A stretch of 54,884 nt of DNA from Verrucomicrobiota bacterium (GTDB lineage Bacteria > Verrucomicrobiota > Verrucomicrobiia > Chthoniobacterales > UBA10450): the NCBI GenBank assembly GCA_003218475.1, contig QHNR01000071.1, forward strand, positions 1 to 54,884. The letters are read 5' to 3'. The first letter of the stretch is position 1. Every line of letters starts with the position of its first letter. The notes under the pieces are model-generated. The model did no database searches. It saw only the letters and a program-made list of their open reading frames with translations, and was not told the DNA's origin. This document shows positions 1 through 8,707 of this stretch, piece by piece. The position numbers and the translations under genes are program-made.

Positions 1-77
1 ATCTAGCCTAACAGCGGGAAAACGGGTTTCCTCGTGTACGTCGAGATTGCGCTGCCGATCTTGTGCTAAATTGTCGG

Positions 78-2306
78 ATGCCGTTTCAGCTCGAATCTAA
101 TTACAGACCGCGTGGAGATCAGGGACAGGCAATCGCCAAGCTGATCAAGTCCGTCGAGGCCGGCAATCGGCATCAGACGCTGCTCGGCGTCACCGGTTCC
201 GGTAAGACTTTCAGCATTGCGAATGTGATCCAGAAGCTCGACCGGCCGACGCTCGTCATTTCGCACAATAAAACGCTCGCCGCGCAACTCTACTCAGAGT
301 TCAAACAATTCTTTCCACGTAACGCGGTCGAATATTTCGTCAGCTACTTCGATTACTATCAGCCGGAAGCTTACATTCCGCGCTCCGATACTTACATCGA
401 GAAGGATTCGTCCATTAACGAGGAGATTGAGCGGTTGCGGCTTGCGGCGACAAGCGCATTGCTTTCGCGCCGCGACACCATCGTGGTCGCAAGCGTTTCC
501 TGTATCTACGGGATTACTTCGCCGGAAGATTACCTACAGATGTTGCTTACCGTAAAACGCGGCCAACACATTTCACGTGAGGCTGTCCTCGGTCGTTTGA
601 TCGACATGCTATATGAGCGCAACGACGTTAATTTCGCGCGCGGACGGTTTCGCGTGCGCGGCGACGTGGTGGAAGTTTACCCGGGCAGCGCGGATGAAGA
701 AGGAATTCGCCTCGAGTTTTTCGGCGACGAAATTGATGCGATCAGGCGGTTCGACCCGTTGACCGGTCACGCGCACGAATCGCTGAATGTCATCACATTT
801 TTTCCGGCAAAACAGTTCGTGACTCCGGCGGACAAACTCAATCGGGCGCTGCGCACCATCCGGGAAGAACTGGAGCAACGGATCGTCGAGCTGGAATCGC
901 AAAACAAACTGCTTGAAGCACAACGCCTGCGGATGCGGACTGAATACGACTTGGAAATGTTGCAGGAAATGGGGTTCTGCAACGGCATCGAGAATTATTC
1001 GCGCCATTTGTCGGGGCGGCCACCTGGATCGAAGCCCTACACGATTATCGACTTTTTCCCCAAGGATCTTCTCGTGGTCATCGATGAATCGCATGCCACG
1101 ATTCCGCAAATCGGCGGGATGTACGAAGGCGATCGTTCGCGCAAGACCGTGCTCGTAAATTATGGGTTTCGTCTCCCGAGCGCGCTCGATAATCGTCCGC
1201 TTAATTTCGATGAGTTCATGAAGATGACGAACCAGATGATCTACGTGAGCGCGACGCCGGCGGAATTTGAAATTCAAAACAGCGTCGTTGGAAACAAAGG
1301 ATACATCCCACATCGGCGGCAGCGGATTGGAGAAGAAGAGCTTGTGCCGTTCGTATTGCCGGGCGGCAAACGCCCAACGTCCAACGTCCAACGTCCAACG
1401 TCCAATTCAGAAACCCACGTTTCGCGCACGGATGAGCCGCCGGAAAAATTCGATGCCCACACGCCGGGTGCGCCGCTCATTGTTGAACAGATCATTCGTC
1501 CTACCGGGCTTCTCGATCCAAAAATTACGTTGAAACCGCTTAAGAATCAGATCGACGAAACGATTGAGCTCTGCCGTCAACGTGTGGAAAAAGGGGAGCG
1601 GATTCTCGTGACGACACTCACGAAGCGAACGGCGGAAGATCTTGCCGATTATCTCCGCGATGTCGGATTAAAAGTGCGCTACCTGCATAGCGACATCGAT
1701 GCGATCGAGCGAGTTGAAATTTTGCGCGGATTACGCGCGGCGGATTTCGATATCCTCGTCGGGATCAATTTGCTTCGGGAAGGCCTCGATCTTCCCGAGG
1801 TTTCGCTCGTCTGCATTTTGGACGCGGACAAGGAAGGATTTTTACGAAGCCAGACTTCACTGATCCAGACGGCAGGCCGCGCAGCGCGTCATGTAAATGG
1901 AGAAGTGGTGCTCTTCGCGGATGTCGTCACGCAAAGCATGGAAGCGCTCATGTCGATTTCCGAATACCGGCGCGCCAAGCAGATGGATTACAACGAGAAA
2001 CACGGAATCACGCCGCAAACGGTACGGCGCGCCGTGCAGGAGAGCCTGCACACAATTTTGCGCGGACGCGAAATCGAATCATCCGTGATCAGCGAAGCTG
2101 GCGGCAATTTCGATCTGACAGAGCTGCTTCGCGAGCTTGAGGAGGAAATGCAACACGCTTCGGCGAACCTGGAGTTCGAGCGCGCCGCGCTTTTACGCGA
2201 CCAGATTATGGAAGTGAAAAGCGGCGCCGGAATTTCGAAAATCGAGCCGAAGCGAAGGCCGGTGAGATACACGCGCAACGCCGGTCGTCGGCGCTCCCGT
2301 GTGTAA
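78..2306 (+). CDS. uvrB: Excinuclease ABC subunit B with a repeat-derived insertion
   Basis: UvrB is the damage-verifying, helicase-like subunit of cytoplasmic nucleotide excision repair and works with UvrA and UvrC. ATG 78 is chosen because [15 protein letters not shown] is the usual family opening; the in-frame GTG at 63 adds only five atypical residues. Visible: Walker A GVTGSGKT (37-44), the beta-hairpin region with [14 protein letters not shown] (about 336), SATP (391), [13 protein letters not shown] and a C-terminal UVR motif ([12 protein letters not shown]). The protein is 742 residues against about 670 normally. The excess lies between SATP (391) and RPTGLLDP (474), a step of about 20 residues in E. 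coli UvrB and 83 here. Part of the insert is encoded by a CCAACGT tandem repeat. All core motifs are intact, so the protein is probably active. Identification is secure. Confidence 0.97.
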   Translation: MPFQLESNYRPRGDQGQAIAKLIKSVEAGNRHQTLLGVTGSGKTFSIANVIQKLDRPTLVISHNKTLAAQLYSEFKQFFPRNAVEYFVSYFDYYQPEAYIPRSDTYIEKDSSINEEIERLRLAATSALLSRRDTIVVASVSCIYGITSPEDYLQMLLTVKRGQHISREAVLGRLIDMLYERNDVNFARGRFRVRGDVVEVYPGSADEEGIRLEFFGDEIDAIRRFDPLTGHAHESLNVITFFPAKQFVTPADKLNRALRTIREELEQRIVELESQNKLLEAQRLRMRTEYDLEMLQEMGFCNGIENYSRHLSGRPPGSKPYTIIDFFPKDLLVVIDESHATIPQIGGMYEGDRSRKTVLVNYGFRLPSALDNRPLNFDEFMKMTNQMIYVSATPAEFEIQNSVVGNKGYIPHRRQRIGEEELVPFVLPGGKRPTSNVQRPTSNSETHVSRTDEPPEKFDAHTPGAPLIVEQIIRPTGLLDPKITLKPLKNQIDETIELCRQRVEKGERILVTTLTKRTAEDLADYLRDVGLKVRYLHSDIDAIERVEILRGLRAADFDILVGINLLREGLDLPEVSLVCILDADKEGFLRSQTSLIQTAGRAARHVNGEVVLFADVVTQSMEALMSISEYRRAKQMDYNEKHGITPQTVRRAVQESLHTILRGREIESSVISEAGGNFDLTELLRELEEEMQHASANLEFERAALLRDQIMEVKSGAGISKIEPKRRPVRYTRNAGRRRSRV
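1374..1408 (+). repeat. Heptanucleotide tandem repeat (CCAACGT) inside uvrB
   Basis: Four perfect CCAACGT units followed by a degenerate fifth (CCAATTC). Because seven is not a multiple of three, successive units are read in different frames and give the peptide [14 protein letters not shown] at about residues 433-446. A related tandem (CAACGCT/CAACGTT units) lies between genes near 10912-10955. Confidence 0.9.
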
Positions 2307-2315
2307 GAACGAACT

Positions 2316-2458
2316 CTGGGGAGCACAGGCTACCAGCCTGTCGTCGTCGGCAGCTTGCCGACGACTCCCGCGCGGTAGAAAAACGTAACGTAAAGAACGT
2401 TCGATGAGCTTTTCGGCAGGCTGCCGAAAAGGACAGGCTAGCAGCCTGTGCTCCCCAG
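2316..2458. repeat. Long palindromic intergenic element (nested inverted repeats)
   Basis: The outer arms begin CTGGGGAGCACAGGCT and end AGCCTGTGCTCCCCAG, forming a long imperfect inverted repeat. Two further hairpins sit inside (TCGGCAGCTTGCCGA and CTTTTCGGCAGGCTGCCGAAAAG). It fills nearly all of the gap between uvrB and holA. It looks like a composite REP/MITE-like element without a coding region; it could also act as a transcription stop by structure alone, since no T-run follows. Confidence 0.85.
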
Positions 2459-2503
2459 CCCATGCTTACGCAACACAACTTGTAATCCGCTGTTTAGGGT
2501 GCG

Positions 2504-3763
2504 ATGAAACCAGCGATGCCGAAAGCAAAAACAAGATCGGCAACCGCAAACATCTACGCGGTCGTCGGCTCGGATGAAGCGGAAGTAAAACGCGTGGCCA
2601 CTGAGCTGGCGACCAACCTGACGCCAGCGGGCGCAGGCGACTTTGGATTGGAAGTGATCGATGGCGCGGCAGATAACGCCGAGCAGGCCGCCGCCCGGAT
2701 TCGATCAGCAATCGAGGCGGTGCAAACCTTACCGTTTTTCGGCAGCACAAAAGTAGTTTGGTTGAAAAACGCGAATTTTCTCGGCGACGATCCAAAGGCG
2801 CGCTCAGCGGCAGTTCAGTCTGCGCTCGAAGAATTATCGGAACTGCTCGACGGCGGTTTCGATTTTGGGATTACGTTTTTAATCAGCGCCACCGACGTGG
2901 ATAAGCGGCGTGGATTTTACAAAATGCTGGTCAAACGCGCAGAGCTGCAGGTTTTTGATCGGCTCGACTCGGGCCGCGCCGGTTGGGAAGAAGAAGCAAC
3001 TGAAATCGTTCGACTGCGCGCGAAGAAACAAAAACTCGAATTTGACGATGACGCGCTGGGTCTTTTCGTGTTGCTAACGGGCGGCGATACGCGCCAGATC
3101 GAGAACGAGCTGGAGAAGATCGACATTTATTGTAGTGCAGGCGTTAAGCCTGTGGAGCCAGCGGGCGTGTCGCCTGTTGAACCCAAACCAGCGCGCTCGC
3201 CACGGCGAGTCCGTCCTGTGGCGGACAAGACGCCCGACGGCTCTACCGCCAGGATGGTTGTGCCACGAATCACTGTCGATCTCGTTCGCGAGTTGGTACC
3301 GCTGTCGCGTGCAGGCATCATTTTCGAATTGAGCAACGCGCTGGCGCTGCGTGATCTAGAGCTCGCGCTTACGCTTGTTCGCCGCTTATTGGATCAGGGC
3401 GAAAAAGCCATCGGCATTTTGTTGGTAGCGATCGTGCCGACGGTCCGCAATCTGTTGCTCGCAAAAGATTTGATGGATCGTCATCGTCTGCCGCGCCCGC
3501 ATTCGCCGTTTCAATTCGTCTCCGCGATCAATCGTCTGCCCGAAAGAGCAACCGAACATTTGCCACGCAAAAAAGATGGCTCGATTAACGCCTATGCGCT
3601 GGGAATCGCAGCGCAGCACGCGCATCACTTCGAGATTAACCAACTAATTAACGCTATGCGGGCGTGTCTGACCGCCAATGTTCAATTGGTTACCACCCAA
3701 CTCGATCACGAACTGATTTTGACTGAGGTCGTCGTGAAGTTGCTTCAAAGGCCGTCATCCTGA
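2504..3763 (+). CDS. holA: DNA polymerase III delta subunit with a repeat-derived insertion
   Basis: HolA is the clamp-loader subunit that opens the sliding clamp. The sequence shows the delta-family course: an N-terminal domain with EVKRVATELA, a central region with WLKNANFLGDD and FLISATDVDKRRGFYK, the TGGDTRQIENELEKI motif, and a C-terminal helical domain (LVRRLLDQGEKAIGILL). At 419 residues it is longer than the usual 330-350. The excess, about residues 210-253, lies between the linker DIY and RITVDLV and is encoded by a repeat element that also occurs between genes. The last codons TCA TCC TGA belong to a second dispersed repeat, which therefore supplies the stop codon. ATG 2513 is an alternative start. 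Confidence 0.9.
   Translation: MKPAMPKAKTRSATANIYAVVGSDEAEVKRVATELATNLTPAGAGDFGLEVIDGAADNAEQAAARIRSAIEAVQTLPFFGSTKVVWLKNANFLGDDPKARSAAVQSALEELSELLDGGFDFGITFLISATDVDKRRGFYKMLVKRAELQVFDRLDSGRAGWEEEATEIVRLRAKKQKLEFDDDALGLFVLLTGGDTRQIENELEKIDIYCSAGVKPVEPAGVSPVEPKPARSPRRVRPVADKTPDGSTARMVVPRITVDLVRELVPLSRAGIIFELSNALALRDLELALTLVRRLLDQGEKAIGILLVAIVPTVRNLLLAKDLMDRHRLPRPHSPFQFVSAINRLPERATEHLPRKKDGSINAYALGIAAQHAHHFEINQLINAMRACLTANVQLVTTQLDHELILTEVVVKLLQRPSS
3131..3262. repeat. In-frame palindromic repeat inside holA
   Basis: Begins TGTAGTGCAGGC and ends near GGCTCTACCGCC, the TGTAG...CTAC ends typical of the intergenic palindromes in this window. Its segment CGAGTCCGTCC-GTGGCGGACA matches the intergenic repeat downstream of the gene ending at 22749. 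It is translated as a Pro/Val/Arg-rich linker. Confidence 0.8.
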
Positions 3764-3853
3764 GCGGAGTCGAAGGATCTCGCGGCGTTATCCTGAATTT
3801 CCATCACGGGATTCCTCCCGCCACGGCGGGCAAGCTGTTTCGCTCAGAATGAC
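3754..3853. repeat. Dispersed repeat with GTCAT...ATGAC ends
   Basis: Starts GTCATCCTGAGCGGAGTCGA and ends CGCTCAGAATGAC, so the ends are inverted. A second copy is at 23611-23703. This kind of MITE-like repeat is widespread in bacterial genomes. It overlaps the holA stop codon and lies just after the 3' end of the convergent DUF4870 gene. Confidence 0.75.
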
Positions 3854-3858
3854 AGGAA

Positions 3859-4293
3859 TTATGCCGTGCCTTCCACTTGCTTCCGCGCGACTGGCCCGAT
3901 GTAGGGAATGTCCCAGCGGACACCAGTGAATGCCTTCACGATCGTGACAATCATGATTACCAAAAACAGCAAATGCACCAGGGCGGCGATAATCGCCCAG
4001 AAAAATACCAGAATGCCGCCGATTCCTGGAATTGCCGCGAACACCGCGTGCACGACCGCGGACACGATGTTGAAGAGAAACCAGGCGCAGCCGAAGATGA
4101 TTGATTGCATCGCGTAGAAACGTACAAAGGCGTCGCGCTTTTCGAGAATATAAAAAATAATGCCGCCGATCAGCGGAATGCAGGCAATCGCCGCCGCGAC
4201 ATTCGAAGGCAAACCGGTCGTGCCGGATTGAGGGCCTGGCTCGGGTCCTGGGCTTGGCGGAGGCGGCGGCGCAATGGGCTCTTCGTCTGGCAT
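3859..4293 (-). CDS. DUF4870/Tic20-like membrane protein
   Basis: A 144-residue membrane protein. The N terminus is a Pro-rich cytoplasmic tail (about residues 3-25). Three or so hydrophobic segments follow (about 32-50, 58-82, 90-122), then a short polar tail with WDIPYIGPVARK. The spacing of LEKRDAFVRFYAMQSIIFG after the first segment is the signature of DUF4870. The function of that family is not established. It is convergent with holA and divergent from the pseudopilin gene at 4410. Confidence 0.75.
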   Translation of the reverse strand: MPDEEPIAPPPPPSPGPEPGPQSGTTGLPSNVAAAIACIPLIGGIIFYILEKRDAFVRFYAMQSIIFGCAWFLFNIVSAVVHAVFAAIPGIGGILVFFWAIIAALVHLLFLVIMIVTIVKAFTGVRWDIPYIGPVARKQVEGTA

Positions 4294-4409
4294 GACCTAC
4301 ATACACAAAACAGCAGTTGCCTTGTCAAGCAATCTTGCGCTGGACGCTCGTTTTTGCTTCCCTTCTGGAATCAAAGTGAATATCGTGTCGCTTAAGTTCA
4401 ATAGATTAC

Positions 4410-5087
4410 ATGACCAACAATCGTTCCCCCGCGTTTACCCTAATCGAATTGCTCGTCGTAGTGGCGATCATCGGGATCCTTCTCGCAGCTGCGGTCTGGG
4501 CTTTCCAAGGCGCTCTGGAGCGTGCGAAGGCGACAAAAGACATGAGCAACCTGCGCCAGATCGCGATGGCAACGCAGATGTACATGAACGACAACAACGG
4601 CGTGTTCCCTGGCTCAGCAACACAAACATGGATGTCACAGCTGGAACTGAATCGAAAATACCTCTCGGTCTGGCGGATCCTTGAATCGCCCTTTGATAAA
4701 CGTTCCACATCGGAATCAGGCGACGGAACAACCGCAATCAGCTATGGGATTAATTCAAACATTTATGTGAGCAATGTTCCGATATCAGCCGACAAAATCA
4801 CGAAGCCTACCGTCTTTATAGTGTTTGCGCCCACGCAGGCATCGACCCCGACCGTCAGCTTTCAAGGTCTGGGAAACTCCGCTATGCCCGGCGTCGGGGT
4901 CGTAGCGGCAACAAGTACCCCAGGAGGAACGGCCACAGGCGGAACACACAGCAATCGCGCAAAAATTAACGCGCTCTGCGCAGACTGGCACGCTGAGACG
5001 ATGTCTTGGAGCGGAACGGGTCCGGCTTTTACGAATACCATGCCGACGGCAAGTGATCCCGACGCGCAGTTCCGTTGGTCTCCTTAG
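4410..5087 (+). CDS. Type II secretion/type IV prepilin-type protein
   Basis: 225 residues with a class III signal: short basic leader MTNNRSPA, then FTLIELLVVVAIIGILLAAA with the conserved Glu at mature position 5. Prepilin peptidase should cut before Phe. The body has MSNLRQIAMATQMYMNDNNGVFPG, typical of the large set of pseudopilin-like proteins in Verrucomicrobiota and Planctomycetota, and near the end HSNRAKINALCADWHAE, similar to their terminal motif. Probably an extracellular or periplasmic pseudopilin; no secretion machinery genes are adjacent. The stop (TAG 5085-5087) lies about 20 bp before the aroB start. Confidence 0.8.
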   Translation: MTNNRSPAFTLIELLVVVAIIGILLAAAVWAFQGALERAKATKDMSNLRQIAMATQMYMNDNNGVFPGSATQTWMSQLELNRKYLSVWRILESPFDKRSTSESGDGTTAISYGINSNIYVSNVPISADKITKPTVFIVFAPTQASTPTVSFQGLGNSAMPGVGVVAATSTPGGTATGGTHSNRAKINALCADWHAETMSWSGTGPAFTNTMPTASDPDAQFRWSP

Positions 5088-5107
5088 GCTTCTTTCTCCA
5101 TTGCGCT

Positions 5108-6172
5108 GTGCAAATTCGTTGCGGTGTCGATCGCTGTCCTGTGCTGATCGGCGCGAGTTTGCTTGACCAGCTCGGGACGCACGCGCACAAATATTTGCCT
5201 CGCGAGACATGCGCGGTCATTTCCGATAGCAATGTCGCGCGGCTCTTCGCCGATCGGGTGAAGAAGAGCCTGGCGTCAGCCGGATTTCGCCCGACGCTTA
5301 TTACGATTCCGGCCGGCGAGAGATCCAAAACGCTTCAGCAAGCCGGCGCGATTTGCGATCAGATGATCGCGGCGGGGCTTGACCGTCACTCGTTTGTCGT
5401 TGGGCTCGGTGGCGGGATGATTGGGGATCTTTCGGGCTTCGTGGCGGCGATTTATCATCGCGGCATTCCGCATGTCCAGATTCCAACCACGCTGCTGGCA
5501 ATGGTGGACAGCTCGATTGGCGGGAAAACCGGAATGGACACGCGCGCGGGGAAAAATTTGATCGGCGTGTTCCATCAGCCGTCGCTCGTGATTGATGATC
5601 TCGATGTTTTGAAAACGCTGCCGCGGCGCCAATTCAATCAAGGTTTCGCAGAGATCATTAAGCACGCGATTATCGCAGACGCCAAGATGTTCGGCACGCT
5701 TCAACACTGGAAGGCAGCCGATGCGGCTGCCCTACAGCGGCTGATCCAGCGCAATATCAAGATCAAAGCAAAAATCGCGACGAGAGATGAGCGCGACCAG
5801 ACTGGCGAGCGTGCCCTTCTGAATTTTGGTCACACGATTGGTCACGCGATCGAGCGCGCGGGAGACTTCAAGCAATTTCTCCACGGAGAAGCGTTGAGTC
5901 TTGGAATTGTCGCTGCGTGCGCGATCTCCACGGACAAGGCTGGGCTGCCGGCAGACCAGCACGATGCGATCGTTGATCTTCTCGAAAAATTCAAGTTGCC
6001 GATCAAATTGCCGAAGAATTTTCCGCGCCAAAAGATCGTTGAAGCATTGAAGTTCGACAAAAAATTCGAAGGCGGAAAAGTGCGGTTTGTTGTGACCCCG
6101 CGGATCGGTGCGGCGCACGTAACCGAGGACGTAACGTTCGACGATATTCACGAGGTGATTGCACAACTGTAG
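5108..6172 (+). CDS. aroB: 3-dehydroquinate synthase
   Basis: Converts DAHP to 3-dehydroquinate in the shikimate pathway, using NAD and a divalent metal. Motifs: VVGLGGGMIGDLSGFVAA, PTTLLAMVDSSIGGKTGMD, KNLIGVFHQP, a metal ligand Glu in FAEIIKHA, and the His ligands in LLNFGHTIGHAIE and FLHGEAL. GTG 5108 is chosen because VQIRCGVDRCPVLIG is a normal opening; an earlier TTG at 5075 would overlap the pseudopilin. Length is 354 residues, normal. The stop TAG is part of the palindromic element that begins at 6168. The segment WKAADAAALQRL is encoded by a small palindrome (GGCAGCCGATGCGGCTGCC), possibly repeat-derived. Confidence 0.95.
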   Translation: MQIRCGVDRCPVLIGASLLDQLGTHAHKYLPRETCAVISDSNVARLFADRVKKSLASAGFRPTLITIPAGERSKTLQQAGAICDQMIAAGLDRHSFVVGLGGGMIGDLSGFVAAIYHRGIPHVQIPTTLLAMVDSSIGGKTGMDTRAGKNLIGVFHQPSLVIDDLDVLKTLPRRQFNQGFAEIIKHAIIADAKMFGTLQHWKAADAAALQRLIQRNIKIKAKIATRDERDQTGERALLNFGHTIGHAIERAGDFKQFLHGEALSLGIVAACAISTDKAGLPADQHDAIVDLLEKFKLPIKLPKNFPRQKIVEALKFDKKFEGGKVRFVVTPRIGAAHVTEDVTFDDIHEVIAQL

Positions 6173-6218
6173 CCGGAGTCGGTGACTCCGGCGGCCGGAT
6201 CACCGATCCCGGCTACAG
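6168..6218. repeat. TGTAGCCGG palindromic element shared by two convergent gene ends
   Basis: TGTAGCCGGAGTCGGTGACT ... GGATCACCGATCCCGGCTACAG: inverted ends with two inner hairpins. The aroB stop codon (TAG 6170-6172) and the last codons and stop of the convergent amidase (TGA at 6202-6200) both lie inside it. Related copies are at 32484-32559, 35550-35577 and within the RNase D gene. Confidence 0.88.
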
Positions 6219-7501
6219 CGCGCTTTGGAATAGTAATCAATCAGTCCATCCACCACGCTATCGGCGTATTCGCGGAAGATACTCTTGCGCTCTGTGCCGT
6301 TGACGTTGCGCGTTCCTTCGTAATCGCCAGCCTGAATGCGAGCAAATGCATCCTTGCTATTCATGACGTACGGCTCGCAGTAGACCACGGGACAGCGATA
6401 AATCCGCGTGGCCAGCAAATTGCGGGCATACACGTAACCGCTGCTGCCGACTTTGGTCGTGCTGTTCGTGGTTGGATATTCGTATGGCGGCAAGCTAGTC
6501 TCGCCCGCCATTGCCGCGGCAATTGTGTCCGCCAGCGGCAATTCTTCGTCGTACGCACGGCTGAGAAGCCGTCGAATCATTTCAAAACGTTCGTCATCAA
6601 ATTCGAGCTCCTCCGCCAGGTAAGATCCGTTCACAAGCAGATGAAAATGATTCGCGTCCGTCAGGGTCGGGCTGTTTGGATCGCCCCAGCCTTCAGCGTT
6701 TAAATGCAGACAAAGCACAAGGTCGGGATGTAATTTGAAGTTAACCAGCGCCGCGCGGCGACGAATCTCGCTGTAGCGATAGAACAAAATTTCGCTTTGC
6801 CAGCGAATCGTTTGCTCTTTTTCCGGATCATTCGGATCAAGAACGTCAGCGCGCGGCTGTGGCACGCCGTTCTTGATCAGAATTTTTCTGGCGAGTTCAC
6901 GAAAGTCATCCGGCCGTTTAGCCGTAATTGGCTCATTGTTGTTTCGGACAAATGAAACGTTCGCCCCGAGTTGACGCAATCGCAGGCCGAGCAGTCGCGC
7001 CACGCGCAAGGCCAGATCGCCTTCCTGAACCGGTTGGCTGTCGCCGAACTGAAACCAACGCTCCTCCATCTTTGCCCACGTCCCACCGAGATGCCCCGGA
7101 TCGAGCGCGACTTTTAAGCCAGAAAGAGGTTTGCCCGGGCGTGCTGCCGGCAAAGATTTCGCTGGCCGCCAAAGTCGCGGCACAGGCTTGCGCTCGGTGT
7201 CGTTCGCCGCAAATCGGAGCGTGAAGAATTCCTGCGCGCTGCGATTCATCATGAGCCGGGCAGACTTCTCGTTTATTTCGATTAAATCGGGTGCAAACCC
7301 ATGAGTGCAGTAAATGCTTTGGATTACTCGGGCGAAGTCGTCGCGCGTGATTGTTTCTTGATAGTGGTCCAGCACGCTCCATCGCGGTTTGCTGCCGAGG
7401 ACGCTGATGTTGTCGGCGGCTTGAAGAGCCGGGAGGAAGATCAGGAGCAGAAATGACGAATGATGAATGAGCGAATGAAGAACTAATGACAAATGACGCA
7501 T
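6200..7501 (-). CDS. N-acetylmuramoyl-L-alanine amidase (Amidase_3 family), exported
   Basis: A zinc amidase expected to cleave the amide between MurNAc and the stem peptide of peptidoglycan in the periplasm. It has KVALDPGHLGG (first zinc His), a Glu-containing segment EGDLALRVARLL, and the second His in LVLCLHLNAEGWG, with a long N-terminal region before the catalytic domain. ATG at 7501 is preferred because it gives a signal peptide (MRHLSLVLHSL, then FLLLIFLPALQA); an in-frame start at 7627 would add 42 residues without a signal. The signal-peptide codons consist of the dispersed ATGACGAATG-type repeat read in reverse. The last residues (CSRDR) come from the shared palindrome. Confidence 0.85.
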   Translation of the reverse strand: MRHLSLVLHSLIHHSSFLLLIFLPALQAADNISVLGSKPRWSVLDHYQETITRDDFARVIQSIYCTHGFAPDLIEINEKSARLMMNRSAQEFFTLRFAANDTERKPVPRLWRPAKSLPAARPGKPLSGLKVALDPGHLGGTWAKMEERWFQFGDSQPVQEGDLALRVARLLGLRLRQLGANVSFVRNNNEPITAKRPDDFRELARKILIKNGVPQPRADVLDPNDPEKEQTIRWQSEILFYRYSEIRRRAALVNFKLHPDLVLCLHLNAEGWGDPNSPTLTDANHFHLLVNGSYLAEELEFDDERFEMIRRLLSRAYDEELPLADTIAAAMAGETSLPPYEYPTTNSTTKVGSSGYVYARNLLATRIYRCPVVYCEPYVMNSKDAFARIQAGDYEGTRNVNGTERKSIFREYADSVVDGLIDYYSKARCSRDR

Positions 7502-7740
7502 GACGAAAACCGAAGCAGCGGAAAGAGAGTGCGGCGACATCTTGTCATTCGGGCTTCGCCGCGTATAAGCGAGCCGCGGCGCGCGCAGCAAGTCTATGTT
7601 TACGCGGCTTCGGCATTGCTTCGTCATTCGTCATTCGGGCTTCGGCATTGTTCTGTCGTGGCGCTTCAACGCTTTAACGTTGTAAGGTTTTAACGTGGCG
7701 GAGCCATTCGTAATTCGGGTTTCGTCATTAATTTTCACAT
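7440..7740. repeat. Region of tandem ATGACGAATGACGAA-type and CGTTTAACG-type repeats
   Basis: Repeated variants of TCATTCGTCATTCGGG and its reverse complement (AATGACGAATGATGAATG) occur on both sides of 7500, followed by CGCTTCAACGCTTTAACGTT. Similar tracts occur at 36720-36730 and 36845-36885. Apart from the signal-peptide codons of the amidase I see no gene in 7502-7776. Confidence 0.75.
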
Positions 7741-7776
7741 CGACGTTTCAAACCGCTTTAATACGATGCTCGCAGA

Positions 7777-8631
7777 ATGCTGACCGTTCTTTTTCTTGGC
7801 GATGTCGTTGGTGAGCCGGGACGCACCGCAGTCATTGCCCGCCTACCTGAGCTGAAGTCGAAGCACGCGTTGGATTTCGTCATCGTCAACGGTGAGAATG
7901 CCGCGGGCGGCCGGGGGATAACGGGAAAAATCACGATTGATCTTTTACGAGCCGGCGTCTCAGTCATCACCACAGGCGATCATATTTGGGACCAGAAAGA
8001 GATTCTTTCGTTTATCGACACCGAACCGCGTTTATTGCGCCCGATGAATTATCCCGAGGGCGCGCCGGGAAGCGGATCAATCGTTCTGGAGACGGCTAAG
8101 GCGAAAATCGGCGTGCTGAACGTGCAAGCACGCACGTTTATGCAGCCGATTCTCGAAAATCCGTTTCGAGCCGCTGAAGCAGCAGTTATAAAAATGCGCG
8201 AAGAGACGCCGAATATCATCGTGGACATGCACGGCGAAACGACGAGCGAGAGGATTGCCATGGGGCGTTTTCTCGACGGAAAGGTCTCCGCTGTCATCGG
8301 CACGCACACTCATGTTCAGACAGCGGACGAGCAAATCTTCCCCGGCGGAACTGCTTTCATGTGCGACGCCGGCATGTGCGGACCAGTGAATTCCATCTTG
8401 GGCCGTGCCATCGACCCGATCCTGAATCGGTTCATCTCGAATCTGCCTGCGTCGTTCCCCGTGGCCGGTGGCGAGGTGCGTTTGCGCGGGGCGTTAATCG
8501 AAATTGATGAGAGCACCGGCCGCGCCGTGCGCATCTCGCGCGTGGATGAGCCTGGCCCCAGTGAGCGTGCCCCGGCCGAACCCGAGCCAAAGATCGATAT
8601 CGAACAGGCGCATTCTCCGGAACAGACTTGA
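7777..8631 (+). CDS. YmdB-family metallophosphoesterase
   Basis: 284 residues, TIGR00282/YmdB family. Members act on 2',3'- and 3',5'-cyclic nucleotides in Bacillus. Metal-binding motifs: FLGDVVGEPGR, VNGENAAGG, TTGDHIWD, VDMHGETTSE, and GTHTHVQTAD. It is usually cytoplasmic, and no signal peptide is seen. The C-terminal 25 residues (after RVDEPG) are Pro/Glu-rich and unlike the family. Start ATG 7777 gives the normal MLTVLFLGDV opening. It stands alone, followed by a separate TPR gene. Confidence 0.9.
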   Translation: MLTVLFLGDVVGEPGRTAVIARLPELKSKHALDFVIVNGENAAGGRGITGKITIDLLRAGVSVITTGDHIWDQKEILSFIDTEPRLLRPMNYPEGAPGSGSIVLETAKAKIGVLNVQARTFMQPILENPFRAAEAAVIKMREETPNIIVDMHGETTSERIAMGRFLDGKVSAVIGTHTHVQTADEQIFPGGTAFMCDAGMCGPVNSILGRAIDPILNRFISNLPASFPVAGGEVRLRGALIEIDESTGRAVRISRVDEPGPSERAPAEPEPKIDIEQAHSPEQT

Positions 8632-8707
8632 AACTGTTGAGGTTACAGCCAACTGTTGACCTCCTGAGTTTCGAATTGTGTATGAACATTAACGTCCAAC
8701 AGAAACC

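Noticed and set aside
609-1391. Long reverse reading frame opposite uvrB (260 residues)
   Set aside because: Shadow frame of a strongly supported gene; no domain or signal visible.
5700-5735. Possible repeat insertion in aroB (GGCAGCCGATGCGGCTGCC)
   Set aside because: Resembles the intergenic TGTAGGGCAGGCGC-type palindrome, but AroB here has normal length and no extra segment, so insertion is not supported.
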